Made by a program: the position numbers and the translations under genes
The notes under the pieces: model-generated
Databases searched by the model: none
What the model was told of the DNA's origin: nothing
The model's input: only the letters and a program-made list of their open reading frames with translations
In this document: positions 1 through 8,692 of the stretch, piece by piece
Layout of the letters: each line of letters opens with the position of its first letter
Numbering within the stretch: position 1 is the stretch's first letter
Assembly: GCA_052318935.1 (NCBI GenBank)
Contig: JBQRKO010000004.1
Reading direction: 5' to 3' (one strand)
Source: Niallia sp052318935
GTDB lineage: Bacteria; Bacillota; Bacilli; Bacillales; Cytobacillaceae
Length of the DNA: 64,000 bases

Positions 1-1
1 C

Positions 2-319
2 CTGGATGAAAAAGAAATTCGTCAGCTTTTGTTGAATTTAGCATTAAATGGACTTGAATCAATGTCTTATGGTGGAATTCTTACGATTAAAACATTTGTT
101 GAAAAAGAACATGTTGTTTTACAAGTCATAGATAGTGGCGAAGGAATAAAAGAAGAAATTCTAGATAAGTTAGGAACACCTTTTTTCACAACAAAAGAAA
201 ATGGCACAGGGTTAGGACTAGCTGTTTGCTATAGTATCGCAGATCGTCATCATGCAAATATTAAAATTAATACAAGTAATAAAGGAACTACATTTTCCAT
301 TTATTTTAGAGCAGTATGA
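2..319 (+). CDS. Sensor histidine kinase, C-terminal ATPase domain (5' partial)
   Basis: The gene enters from the left edge, so only the last ~105 residues are visible. They form an HATPase_c domain. The N box (NLALNGLESM) is at the window edge, followed by the G1 box DSGEGI and the G2 box GTGLGLAV, and the protein ends shortly after. This is the ATP-binding half of a two-component sensor kinase of the class that includes Bacillus sporulation-type and PAS-type kinases. The sensor and dimerisation parts are outside the window, so the signal is unknown. It is followed 33 bp later by a membrane-anchored sugar-binding-type protein in the same direction, which may be its accessory sensor (inference). 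Confidence 0.9.
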   Translation: MDEKEIRQLLLNLALNGLESMSYGGILTIKTFVEKEHVVLQVIDSGEGIKEEILDKLGTPFFTTKENGTGLGLAVCYSIADRHHANIKINTSNKGTTFSIYFRAV

Positions 320-352
320 TCATAATTATAACTTAAGATAGGAGAATAATAG

Positions 353-1297
353 TTGCGAAAAAAATGGTTTATCATATTAGTATGTATCGTTTTTTTTGGT
401 GGATTATTAAGTTATATAATAAAAGAAATGAATCAAAAAAAACCTAAGATAGTAGTAGTTTTAAAAGAAACAAAAACAGATTATTGGAGGATGATGATTG
501 CTGGTCTAGAAAATGCCTTTACTAATTATGAAGTAGAGGGAAAAGTGCTGGCAATGGACAATACGAACGAAACGCAGCTAGTCATCCTAAAACAAGTGTT
601 AGAGGAAAAACCAGATGCATTAATATTTTCTCCTGATCATCCGAAGGCTTTTATACCGATATTAAAGGAATATAAGAAAAATAACATTCCCGTTTTACTT
701 GTTGATACAAATTTAGAATGGTTGGATAAAACTTCATTTATCGGAACAAATAATATTGCATTAGGTAAAAAAGCAGGTGAACTACTGTCATCTATGGCCC
801 AGCCGAATGATAAAATATTACTTATGGGTTGGAAATCTAATGATATTGTCATTGGAGATCGGATTGAAGGAGCAAATGAAACCTTAAATAATGCTGGCAT
901 TCATACAATTATTGAGGATCAATCGGAACATGGAGAAAAAATTGAACAGATACTTACCAGAGTTCTTCAAACGAATCCTAAGCTAAAAGGAATATTTGCC
1001 GGAGATGACATTACAGCCCTTAAAGTAATGAAGATTTTACAAGAAAAAAAATTAGAGATTCCTGTTGTAGGTGCGGATGGCATTATAAAAATGGTTGAAT
1101 TAATTGAAAAGGGCACCTTAAAATCTACTATTGCCCAAAATCCATATGATATGGGTTATATTAGTGTAGAAAATGCTCTTAAGGCAATTGATGGGAAGAA
1201 AGTGAATAAGGAAATAGATAGTAATGTCGATATCATTACGAGAGATAATGCAAAAAGTAAAATGTCATTTATTGAAAAAATAACTCAAAATGAATAA
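353..1297 (+). CDS. Periplasmic-binding-protein-like (type 1, sugar-binding) membrane-anchored protein
   Basis: 314 aa with a TTG start placed by the upstream AGGAGAAT. Residues ~5-24 form a single hydrophobic segment without a lipobox cysteine, so it is probably an uncleaved N-terminal anchor. The rest resembles the type 1 periplasmic binding fold (Peripla_BP_4, RbsB/LacI-like): a KETKTDYW start, an SPDHP segment near residue 92, GKKAGELL near 138 and a closing VGADGI. No permease or ATPase follows, and a rho-independent terminator comes directly after. Together with the preceding histidine kinase this looks like an extracytoplasmic ligand-binding partner for signalling rather than for transport. 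That role is inference; the family assignment is good. Confidence 0.75.
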   Translation: MRKKWFIILVCIVFFGGLLSYIIKEMNQKKPKIVVVLKETKTDYWRMMIAGLENAFTNYEVEGKVLAMDNTNETQLVILKQVLEEKPDALIFSPDHPKAFIPILKEYKKNNIPVLLVDTNLEWLDKTSFIGTNNIALGKKAGELLSSMAQPNDKILLMGWKSNDIVIGDRIEGANETLNNAGIHTIIEDQSEHGEKIEQILTRVLQTNPKLKGIFAGDDITALKVMKILQEKKLEIPVVGADGIIKMVELIEKGTLKSTIAQNPYDMGYISVENALKAIDGKKVNKEIDSNVDIITRDNAKSKMSFIEKITQNE

Positions 1298-1323
1298 TGC
1301 AGGGGTTTTAAGGAAATAGAGGT

Positions 1324-1368
1324 AATGTGGCTGTACTTAAATGATTTTAGACAGCCACATTATTTTTT
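1324..1368 (+). terminator. Rho-independent terminator
   Basis: Perfect 11-bp inverted repeat (AATGTGGCTGT / ACAGCCACATT) with a 16-nt loop followed by TATTTTTT. It ends the kinase/binding-protein unit and separates it from the convergent nrnB gene. Confidence 0.9.
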
Positions 1369-1375
1369 GGTATGC

Positions 1376-2557
1376 TTACTTTTTATTTTTTACATAGGCG
1401 ATTAAATAGCTTGTAAATTTATAGTCTTTTGCCAGCCATGCTGCATGATTTCTTTTAATAAAGCTTTCTCCTTCTATAAAGGAAGAAAATCTTTCTGGAA
1501 GCTGTTGTTTTTTATAGTCAATGGCCCATTCTTTATTCGTTAAAGGATAAAGAAAAAATGTTTCTTCTGCCTTATTTTCGTATAACGTGCCTAATGGAGA
1601 CTCTTTTATATTAAAGGTATTTTTTCTGACATCTTCTCTTAACGGTTCAAGCGGGAATGTATCTGTCACAAAGTTTTTGTATGCGTCTGTTGTTAAGGTG
1701 CAGCCAGAAGCTTTTGCGTGGCCACCGCCACCGTATTGTCCTGCGATTTTAGAAACATCCACATGATCATGAATCGTTCGGAAACCCATTCTTTTACCGC
1801 CAATATTCAGAATGGCGATGTAATCTAAATGTGGATATTCTTTGCCGAGTTCATTCCCAAGCTCTGAATGATACGATTCTGCATACACAACACCAGCAAA
1901 GTATCCGTCTATTTCTGTCTGAACAAGCTCCCGTCTTTTGCGGCGAATATATCGTTCAATCTTACTGTCTTCCATCTCTAAAATCTTTTCTTCGAGATCA
2001 TCAAAAAAGAAATGATCGCTTTCTTGAAGTTTTGCCATCATTTTGTCTTCGAATTCTCCCATTGAAATCAGGAAAAACAGGGCATTTAATCTTTTCGCTT
2101 GCTGGTTGTCATTCTTCTCCCAATCCCAAGTATCGTATTGTCTTACAAGCTCAACAAACTCAGTAATACAATCGGATGGAGTAAGATAATCATGCTGAAC
2201 AAGATATTCGTATAATAAAGAAGTAGCCGATGTTAAATTTCCGTCAGCATCTTCAACTGATACATATCCCCATTCATGATCATTTAAATGTAAAGCTGTT
2301 TTATGATGATCAATTAATTGCACCTTTCCTCCTTTTTTATAAAATGCATCTAATCTTTTCGTATTTTCTTCATTAACAGAAAGATCGGTTATGAATAGAA
2401 AAGGATGATTCTCTTCCTGTTGCAGGAATTTCTCTACTTCTTGATTTAAACTGGAAACAGAATTATAACGTACTTCCACCTTTTCTCCAAAAGCAAGCTT
2501 TGCTAAAATTCCACAGCCGATACCATCTAAATCATTATGTGATAACAATTTGTACAT
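1376..2557 (-). CDS. nrnB: DHH-family oligoribonuclease / phosphodiesterase NrnB
   Basis: 393 aa, close to the usual ~399 aa of B. subtilis NrnB (YngD). The N-terminal DHH domain opens with SHNDLDGIGCG, and the family triad is IDHHKTA near residue 82. The C-terminal DHHA1 substrate-binding part carries GGGGHAKASGC near residue 280. NrnB degrades short RNA oligonucleotides (nanoRNA) from the 3' end in the cytosol, overlapping with NrnA. Manganese-binding Asp and His residues of both motifs are present. It appears monocistronic, with a MITE immediately upstream. The start is ATG preceded by an AGGTG-type ribosome binding site. Confidence 0.93.
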   Translation of the reverse strand: MYKLLSHNDLDGIGCGILAKLAFGEKVEVRYNSVSSLNQEVEKFLQQEENHPFLFITDLSVNEENTKRLDAFYKKGGKVQLIDHHKTALHLNDHEWGYVSVEDADGNLTSATSLLYEYLVQHDYLTPSDCITEFVELVRQYDTWDWEKNDNQQAKRLNALFFLISMGEFEDKMMAKLQESDHFFFDDLEEKILEMEDSKIERYIRRKRRELVQTEIDGYFAGVVYAESYHSELGNELGKEYPHLDYIAILNIGGKRMGFRTIHDHVDVSKIAGQYGGGGHAKASGCTLTTDAYKNFVTDTFPLEPLREDVRKNTFNIKESPLGTLYENKAEETFFLYPLTNKEWAIDYKKQQLPERFSSFIEGESFIKRNHAAWLAKDYKFTSYLIAYVKNKK

Positions 2558-2637
2558 TTTTTTTCACCTCTGCCCAATAGTATAATCTAATATGGAAAAA
2601 ATAGAACCGTTTGTTACATTTTTCTTTTATTATTTTT

Positions 2638-2848
2638 GGCTGTTTTCTTAAAGTTTGTTGTTTTTTACGTAAAACAATAGGAGAAGAAGTACTCAGCAGC
2701 CTGCATACACGTAGACTCCTGTGGGAATGCAAGAAAGACGAGACCCCACAGGAGCGTATGCGACGAGGAGGCGCTCGACGCTCGTTCACGGAAAGCGAAG
2801 TGTATTCAGGCTGCGAGTTTAAAAGCAACAGTCTATACGAAAACAGCC
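2638..2848 (+). mobile_element. MITE family 1, copy A (211 bp)
   Basis: Non-coding element bounded by GGCTGTTTTC and GAAAACAGCC. It is flanked on both sides by the direct repeat TTATTTTT (2630-2637 and 2849-2856), a probable 8-bp target-site duplication. The interior contains CTCCTGTGGG / CCCACAGGAG arms and can fold into a long hairpin. The outer ~28 bp of the two ends match as imperfect inverted repeats. Similar copies lie at 31618, 33841, 50632 and 55582. Open frames inside it are by-products of the repeat. Confidence 0.85.
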
Positions 2849-2867
2849 TTATTTTTATACTTACTTT

Positions 2868-2899
2868 AAAAGAAAGGGAACTACTGTGAATAGTCCCCA
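2868..2899 (-). terminator. Terminator of sqhC
   Basis: On the minus strand GGGGACTA pairs with TAGTTCCC around a 7-nt loop and is followed by TTTCTTTT. It lies 28 bp past the sqhC stop codon. Confidence 0.7.
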
Positions 2900-2927
2900 G
2901 AATGAGCTTTTTAAATAGATGATAGGT

Positions 2928-4811
2928 TTATTTACGAAACTCTTTTGCATAATGTGCAAGGGCAAGTAAAGGAAATATTTTATTGTAGCTTTGATAGTGA
3001 ATATAAAATTGACGAGGTAGGCCAATGCCTGTTGGATAATCGACGCTATTAGAATTTTTGACTTCTTGTAAAAGAAAGGGTATTCCTTTTGAAACAGTTT
3101 CACTTTTTGCTTCTCCTGCAGCAATTAAAGCATCGATTGCCCATGCCGTTTGCGATTCTGTACTAAAGGGTAAAGGGACATAGTACATTTTCTCACAGCT
3201 TTGGCAAGACTCTCCCCATCCGCCGTCTTGTCTTTGTATCCTTTTTAACCACTTTACAGCTCTTACAATGCTAGGATCTGTCTTTTGTACACCAACTGCA
3301 ATAAGTCCAGTTATTGCTGCCCAAGTGCCATAGATATAACATACGCCCCAACGGCCATACCATGAGCCATTTTTTTGCTGATGGTCAAGCAGCCAATTGA
3401 TGCTTGTTTGGATAGGAGTGTGTGATTTGTTTAGACCAGCAAAATTGCCTAAGTATTCTAATACCCGCCCTGTTAAATCTGCTGTGGAAGGATCAACAGC
3501 TGCATCTCTTGCATTTTCAATGGGGATATGTTGTAGTAGCTCCCAGTTTGTATTTTTCTCAAAAGCACCCCATCCTCCATCCCTATTCTGCATGGATAAT
3601 AAAAACGTTAACCCCCTTTGATAAGCTTGATAGCTTCTATTATCAACAGTGGCTATTTTTGTTAAGGCACGCAATACAACGGCAGTATCATCATTATCTG
3701 GATTATTTGTATTAATATTAGAAAACCCCCATCCCCCAGGTTTGATGCGTGGATTATGAATGGCCCAGTCTCCTTTTTTTGAATGCTGCTTTTTTAATAG
3801 ATAGGATATAGACCGTTGAATAGCTGGTGTATCGATCGATAGACCAGCTTGTTGTAAAGAATAACTAATTAAACCAGTATCCCAAACAGTTGAAGATGAA
3901 TTTTCCAAATGAATATATTTTCCTTTTTTATGTATAAGGGAAGAAAGGCCTTTCATTGCTTTTTGGATTACAATGGAATCTTTTTTATAACCTAGAGCAA
4001 GCAACCCATAGATCATAAAAAAAGTAGCAGTTGCGTAGCTATAAAGTGTTCCATCTTCCTCCAAACGGTCGAGTATATATTTCTCAGCATACATATATCC
4101 AAGATTATGCATATAGATAGGAAGCTTGCCTATTTTCTTTATTTCTTTCCAAATAGGTGATAATGGTGAACGTGTATCGTTTAATTCTGAATAGGAAGGG
4201 TAGAGTGGTATATTTCTGTCAAATAGATCATCCATATTAGGTGTATGTTTAGAAAGAACAGCAAACTTTTTATTTGATGCAATTAACATAGGAATAAAAT
4301 GTATTCGGGCATATGAGCTAAATTGAAAAAAATTAATCGGTTGGTAGGTAGGAAGAAGTAAAAATGTCATTGGTATGTAAATCATATTGGACCATGGATA
4401 CATGCCATTAACCGATAACATCCAGCGAATCATAAAGTGGGTTTTTGCCAACCCCCTGTTTGCAAGAATAAAAGTTTTTGCATTTTGCATTTTTTCATCA
4501 TTTTTATCAACATATCCGGAATATAAAAGAGCTGTATAGGCAATAACAGTCGCAGACAAATTGCCGTTATGTTCGTCATTATAAGCCTGCCAAAATCCTT
4601 TATCGTGTTGGGATGCTTTTAAACTTTTAACCAGCAATTGAATATTTTTTTCTTCGTCCGTGAAATCCAATGCTCGACAAGTAATAATAAAAAAGGCATC
4701 TGTTATTAAGCTGCCTTGAAATCGAAACCTCCAGGAACCATCTATATGTTGTAGTTCCGTTAATTCATTGATTCTTTTCCCTATTTCTTTCTCTATTTTT
4801 TTCATTAGCAT
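2928..4811 (-). CDS. sqhC: Squalene-hopene / sporulenol-type terpene cyclase
   Basis: 627 aa, matching the ~630 aa of the family. The catalytic DXDD acid motif is DNDD at residues 372-375. Several QW repeats are visible (for example QNRDGGWG and QRQDGGWG). The segment PINFFQFSSYARIHFIPM resembles the Bacillus enzymes, where SqhC cyclises tetraprenyl-beta-curcumene to sporulenol, a spore lipid. Squalene to hopene is the alternative reaction and cannot be excluded from sequence. It is a monotopic inner-membrane enzyme. The ATG at 4811 is favoured over the internal ATG six bases downstream because AGGTG lies 9 nt before it. No partner gene is adjacent. Confidence 0.92.
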   Translation of the reverse strand: MLMKKIEKEIGKRINELTELQHIDGSWRFRFQGSLITDAFFIITCRALDFTDEEKNIQLLVKSLKASQHDKGFWQAYNDEHNGNLSATVIAYTALLYSGYVDKNDEKMQNAKTFILANRGLAKTHFMIRWMLSVNGMYPWSNMIYIPMTFLLLPTYQPINFFQFSSYARIHFIPMLIASNKKFAVLSKHTPNMDDLFDRNIPLYPSYSELNDTRSPLSPIWKEIKKIGKLPIYMHNLGYMYAEKYILDRLEEDGTLYSYATATFFMIYGLLALGYKKDSIVIQKAMKGLSSLIHKKGKYIHLENSSSTVWDTGLISYSLQQAGLSIDTPAIQRSISYLLKKQHSKKGDWAIHNPRIKPGGWGFSNINTNNPDNDDTAVVLRALTKIATVDNRSYQAYQRGLTFLLSMQNRDGGWGAFEKNTNWELLQHIPIENARDAAVDPSTADLTGRVLEYLGNFAGLNKSHTPIQTSINWLLDHQQKNGSWYGRWGVCYIYGTWAAITGLIAVGVQKTDPSIVRAVKWLKRIQRQDGGWGESCQSCEKMYYVPLPFSTESQTAWAIDALIAAGEAKSETVSKGIPFLLQEVKNSNSVDYPTGIGLPRQFYIHYQSYNKIFPLLALAHYAKEFRK

Positions 4812-5033
4812 TCATACTGTCACCTCACAATCCTAAGTAAACCATCCGGCTGAATGAAGATCCTCTTTATATACGTACGCAAATAGGCGGTATATTCATG
4901 AATAGAAAAAATGGGTTTAGTCTTTCAATGATGTAGGAGAAAAATGGAATATAGTAACTGATGATTTATAAAATAATCCGAGTTTCTTCTATTATATATG
5001 TATATATGCAAATTTTATGAAGAATATGAAAGG

Positions 5034-5063
5034 AGAAAAGGCAAGGGATGATAGCCCTTGCCT
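5034..5063 (-). terminator. Terminator of the ferredoxin oxidoreductase operon
   Basis: Perfect 8-bp inverted repeat GGCAAGGG / CCCTTGCC (5040-5047 and 5055-5062) with a 7-nt loop. On the minus strand it is followed by TTTTCTCC, 20 bp past the stop codon of the alpha-beta subunit gene. The U tract is short. Confidence 0.7.
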
Positions 5064-5082
5064 TACATGGAATGGTTAGAAT

Positions 5083-7377
5083 TTATAATAAAGCATTTTC
5101 GTGTTTTACTTTTAACTTACTCCATCTTTTTTCAACCTCTTTATTAAAATCATTTAACATTTCTTTATTCTCTTCTTTTAACAAGTGTTTAGTTTTTCCC
5201 ATAAATTTTAACCACTCTGTTAAAGGAACTTTTTTATCCTTAGCTTCAGGATCATAAGTAATTGTAGTAATTCCATTTTCCACTTCATATAGTGGAAAGA
5301 AGCAGGAATTTACAGCAGCTTCTACTATTTTTGTTCCGAATTGATCTTCTGCTTTCCAATTTAAAGGACAGGATACAAGTAGTTTTCCATATACGGTTCC
5401 AACATTTTGAGCATACCATTGCGCTTTAGCAGCTTTTTTAATTAAATCTTGTGGGAAAGCTTCCGAAGCGGTAAACACATAAGGAATATTGGTTGCAGCC
5501 ATAATTTGAGCAGTGTCCTTATGGTGAAATGATTTTCCTTTTTGTGCACGCCCTACGCCACTTGTACTGGTCATATGACCAATAGGTGTAGAATAAGACA
5601 ATTGTGAGCCAGTATTCATATAGCCTTCATTATCATACTCTAGCATGATTAAGTTATGATTTCTTAAAGCGGTTCCAATTGCAGAACCCATCCCAATATC
5701 CATTCCGCCATCGCCTGTGATCATGACAAAAGTGGTGTTCTCTTGAACTTCAATTTCTCCTCGTCGCTGCAATTCTAAAAAGGCTTCCACTGTTCCGGAA
5801 AGGGTAGCTGGTCCATTTTGGAATAAGTTATGCATCATTGTTTGTTTATGTGAAGTGTGTGGATATGCAGTTGTGACAACATAAGCACAGCCTGTATGAA
5901 ATAGAACAACCACATCTCCTTCAATTCCTTTAAAAAATAATTCTAAGCCAGATAAAATTCCACAGCCAGGACATGCACCATGTCCTGGTGCCAATCTTTT
6001 TGGCTTAACTGCAAGAGAGCGTAAAGGCGGTACTTTTACATTTAAGCGGTTATTATCTTCGTCCGGAGTAACTTGTATTAATCCAGTATTATAAGCTTCT
6101 CCATACTGAGGTTCAATGACAGGAGTTAAGTCGTTTTCCGGTTTACCAATATAATGTCCGTAATAATCAAATGGCTTCTCTGCATATCCCTTATCTAATG
6201 CATCAAGTGTCATTTGAAAAAATTGCTCTGCGTCATCTGCATAAAAATCTTTTCCGCCTAATCCGAACACTCTGCTTAAAACGATTGTTTCATTGTTTTT
6301 ATCTTCTTGAATAGCAGATTTTACTTCATGGGTTAAGTTTGGTCCATTTCCACCATATGAATCAGCACGTTCCCCGACTAATAAAGCTTTTACATTTTTT
6401 AAAGCTTCTCTAATTTCTGCTGCAGGGAATGGACGGATAATATTTGGACTAATAACACCTGCTTTAATTCCTTTTTTACGTAACTGATCGACTACATCTT
6501 TAGCTGTTTCAGCCGCTGAATTAAGAAGGAATAAAGCAACTTCCGCATCTTCCATCATATAAACGTCTATAATTGGATAAGATCGGCCAGACATTTTTTC
6601 AAATTCTTTGGAGATTTCAGCAAATACATCTTTTGCCTGATACATAGCTTCTGACTGCTGATAATGGTTATTCAGCAAATCATCTCCGTTCATATGAGCT
6701 CCTATGGTTACTGGCTTCTTCGGATCTCGAATAGCTGGATAGTCAGTTGGACAAGGACCAACAAAATCTTGTACTACTTTTTTATCTTTAAAATACTGTA
6801 CTTTTCTTTTTTGATGGGAAGTAAAGAACCCGTCGTAAGCAACAATTACTGGCAAACGAACTTTTGCGTGTTCGGCAATTTTTAAGGCCATAATATTTAA
6901 GTCATAAACCGCTTGTGGTGTTCTTGCAGTTATAATAACCCAACCGGTATTTAAAGCAAAATATAAATCAGAATGATCTCCGCGGATATCCAGTGGTCCG
7001 CTGATAGCACGAGTAACAAGGTTTAATACCATCGGAAAGCGTGTTCCCGATTGAACAGGCATTTGTTCTAGCATATACATAAACCCATTAGCACTTGTTG
7101 CATTCACAACACGAGCTCCTGTAGCTGCAGCTCCGTAGCATATTCCAGCAGAGCCATGTTCTCCATCAGCTGGAATCAATTGAATATCATGTTCTCCACG
7201 AGTTTTCATTTGGTCCAAATATTGAGCTACCTCTGTTGATGGGGTGATTGGGAAATAACCCATAACATGATAATTGATTTGTGCAGCGGCCATTGCAGCC
7301 ATTTCATTCCCAGATTCAAATGTTGTTACTTGCACCGGAGCATTTTGAATAATTAAATCATTCTCTAATACTGACAT
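5083..7377 (-). CDS. 2-oxoacid (pyruvate):ferredoxin oxidoreductase, fused alpha-beta subunit
   Basis: 764 aa. Residues ~1-420 are the alpha (POR N-terminal and domain II) part, with YFPITPSTEVAQ, the EHGSAG loop and RGDHSDLY. Residues ~460-764 are the thiamine-diphosphate beta part, with ACPGCG and the ThDP/Mg site GDGGMDIGMGSAIGTALRNH ending in NEGYMNTG. The complex decarboxylates a 2-oxoacid, probably pyruvate, to acyl-CoA and reduces ferredoxin. The start codon directly abuts the stop of the gamma-delta gene (TAAATG), so translation is probably coupled and 1:1. Alpha-beta fusion makes this a two-gene POR. Lying just before the mod-nif region, it is a plausible source of reduced ferredoxin for nitrogenase, like NifJ (inference). 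Substrate specificity is not proven. Confidence 0.88.
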   Translation of the reverse strand: MSVLENDLIIQNAPVQVTTFESGNEMAAMAAAQINYHVMGYFPITPSTEVAQYLDQMKTRGEHDIQLIPADGEHGSAGICYGAAATGARVVNATSANGFMYMLEQMPVQSGTRFPMVLNLVTRAISGPLDIRGDHSDLYFALNTGWVIITARTPQAVYDLNIMALKIAEHAKVRLPVIVAYDGFFTSHQKRKVQYFKDKKVVQDFVGPCPTDYPAIRDPKKPVTIGAHMNGDDLLNNHYQQSEAMYQAKDVFAEISKEFEKMSGRSYPIIDVYMMEDAEVALFLLNSAAETAKDVVDQLRKKGIKAGVISPNIIRPFPAAEIREALKNVKALLVGERADSYGGNGPNLTHEVKSAIQEDKNNETIVLSRVFGLGGKDFYADDAEQFFQMTLDALDKGYAEKPFDYYGHYIGKPENDLTPVIEPQYGEAYNTGLIQVTPDEDNNRLNVKVPPLRSLAVKPKRLAPGHGACPGCGILSGLELFFKGIEGDVVVLFHTGCAYVVTTAYPHTSHKQTMMHNLFQNGPATLSGTVEAFLELQRRGEIEVQENTTFVMITGDGGMDIGMGSAIGTALRNHNLIMLEYDNEGYMNTGSQLSYSTPIGHMTSTSGVGRAQKGKSFHHKDTAQIMAATNIPYVFTASEAFPQDLIKKAAKAQWYAQNVGTVYGKLLVSCPLNWKAEDQFGTKIVEAAVNSCFFPLYEVENGITTITYDPEAKDKKVPLTEWLKFMGKTKHLLKEENKEMLNDFNKEVEKRWSKLKVKHENALL

Positions 7378-8394
7378 TTATAAACTCCCCCCTGTAGTTA
7401 CATAAGGAAACTCTTGTTTTACTTGATGTGTTTCCGTAAATCCTTCTGTTTCTCGAACAGAGCTAAGTGCACTAGTCGGGCATGCTTCAAGACATTTTAA
7501 ACATCCTTTGCAATATTGGTAATCAATTCCTTGTAAAGACATAATCGTACGTCCTTTTTTGTTTACTTTTTTATCCCAAACAAAGCAAAGGTCTGGACAA
7601 ACGGCATCACAAGAAGCACAGCTTATGCAGCTTTCTTTGTCGAATTTCGGTAAGAACCCTTGGCGAGATCCACCTAAATCTTTTACAAGGCTATTTCCTT
7701 GTGCAGTAATAACACCACCAATTAGCTGGTTATCATATCCTAGTGATGAACGTGGTCGTGAAAATGGTTTTATGTGAGCATCTTGAGGAGTTTCATAAGT
7801 TTTAAAAGTTACTTCGTTATACCCTCTATCAAATGTTCGAATGTTGGATTCCACAAGATGAGGATATTTTTTTTCAAATGTTTTTCTTATTACATTTCGC
7901 ATCGCATCAGGGTCAAGAAAATCACAAATGCGAAATAGGGCTCCAAGCATAGCAGTGTTAACTCTTGTTTTTTCTTTTACAGCAATTTGAAGAGCATCAA
8001 CAATTGCAAGTTTTCCATATTCCAGATTGAGATCTCTTTTTACATCATCAAAGTCTCTAGCTGAGTTAACCAAGATGATTCCATTTGGATTAAAACCACT
8101 TGTAACATTGACAGATTTGTATAATGCCTCATGGAATATACCGATAACATGAGGCTCTTCAATAGGGCTGTGTGCCCGGATTTCTGTATCTGGATCACAG
8201 AAACGAATAAAACTTTTTACTGGAGATCCTTTTTTTTCGGATCCATAGGAGGAAAAATTTGCGCCGTTTAAACCGAGGCCAAGTACACCAGATTCAGCTA
8301 GCATCTTTCCTGCAAGGTTTGCACCTAATCCACCAATTGATTCTAATCGAATTTCAAAAAAACCGAGTTCATTTTTAGTCGGTAATATAGACAT
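7378..8394 (-). CDS. 2-oxoacid:ferredoxin oxidoreductase, fused gamma-delta subunit
   Basis: 338 aa. Residues ~10-190 are the gamma domain (RLESIGGLGANLAGKML, YGSEKKGSPV). The C-terminal ~90 residues are a bacterial-type ferredoxin with two [4Fe-4S] motifs, CISCASCDAVCP and CKGCLKCLEACP. The delta part passes electrons from the thiamine site to external ferredoxin. The gene opens a two-gene operon with the alpha-beta subunit, has a GGGGGGAG ribosome binding site just before its ATG, and is preceded by a ~300-bp leader. Fusion of gamma and delta is common in POR/VOR-type enzymes. Confidence 0.88.
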   Translation of the reverse strand: MSILPTKNELGFFEIRLESIGGLGANLAGKMLAESGVLGLGLNGANFSSYGSEKKGSPVKSFIRFCDPDTEIRAHSPIEEPHVIGIFHEALYKSVNVTSGFNPNGIILVNSARDFDDVKRDLNLEYGKLAIVDALQIAVKEKTRVNTAMLGALFRICDFLDPDAMRNVIRKTFEKKYPHLVESNIRTFDRGYNEVTFKTYETPQDAHIKPFSRPRSSLGYDNQLIGGVITAQGNSLVKDLGGSRQGFLPKFDKESCISCASCDAVCPDLCFVWDKKVNKKGRTIMSLQGIDYQYCKGCLKCLEACPTSALSSVRETEGFTETHQVKQEFPYVTTGGSL

Positions 8395-8604
8395 TGAACT
8401 CCCCCCTCATAGCATAATTTTGAATACGTTGAACTGCGTTGAAAAGTAGAAATATTCAGAAAAAAACAGAAAATTTAAAAAATGAGTATAGCTTTTATTC
8501 TAATAGATAAATCTTTGTTAAGCTGTGACAATTATCGTAACTTTCTAGATTCTATATGATGAGTTCTTAAAAATTCCGTTTAAAAGTGACGAAAAATTGA
8601 ACAA
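8395..8604. other. Intergenic region upstream of the ferredoxin oxidoreductase operon
   Basis: About 210 bp of AT-rich sequence that should hold the minus-strand promoter of the operon. No convincing -35/-10 pair stands out. TGTTA-N5-TGACA at 8516-8530 resembles a GlnR/TnrA box but has a 5-bp rather than 7-bp centre. Confidence 0.4.
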
Positions 8605-8658
8605 AAACAAGATGCCTCACTAATTTTCGATGTAAATTAGTGAGGCATCTTGTTTTTT
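8605..8658 (-). terminator. Terminator of the molybdate-type regulator gene
   Basis: Long near-perfect inverted repeat CAAGATGCCTCACTAATTT / AAATTAGTGAGGCATCTTG (19-bp arms, 8608-8626 and 8634-8652). It has T-rich tracts on both sides and could work in both directions. It insulates the regulator from the oxidoreductase operon. Confidence 0.9.
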
Positions 8659-8692
8659 TAACAGAGCCATTAGTAAAGACGCTAGCCAGTTC

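Noticed and set aside
2611..2889. 92-codon open frame across MITE copy A
   Set aside because: It is mostly the MITE sequence; the same kind of frame arises in other copies with different flanks, and there is no ribosome binding site.
8516..8530. Possible GlnR/TnrA box (TGTTA-N5-TGACA) upstream of the ferredoxin oxidoreductase operon
   Set aside because: The spacer is 5 bp instead of 7, which would put the half-sites out of phase. Not enough to claim nitrogen control.
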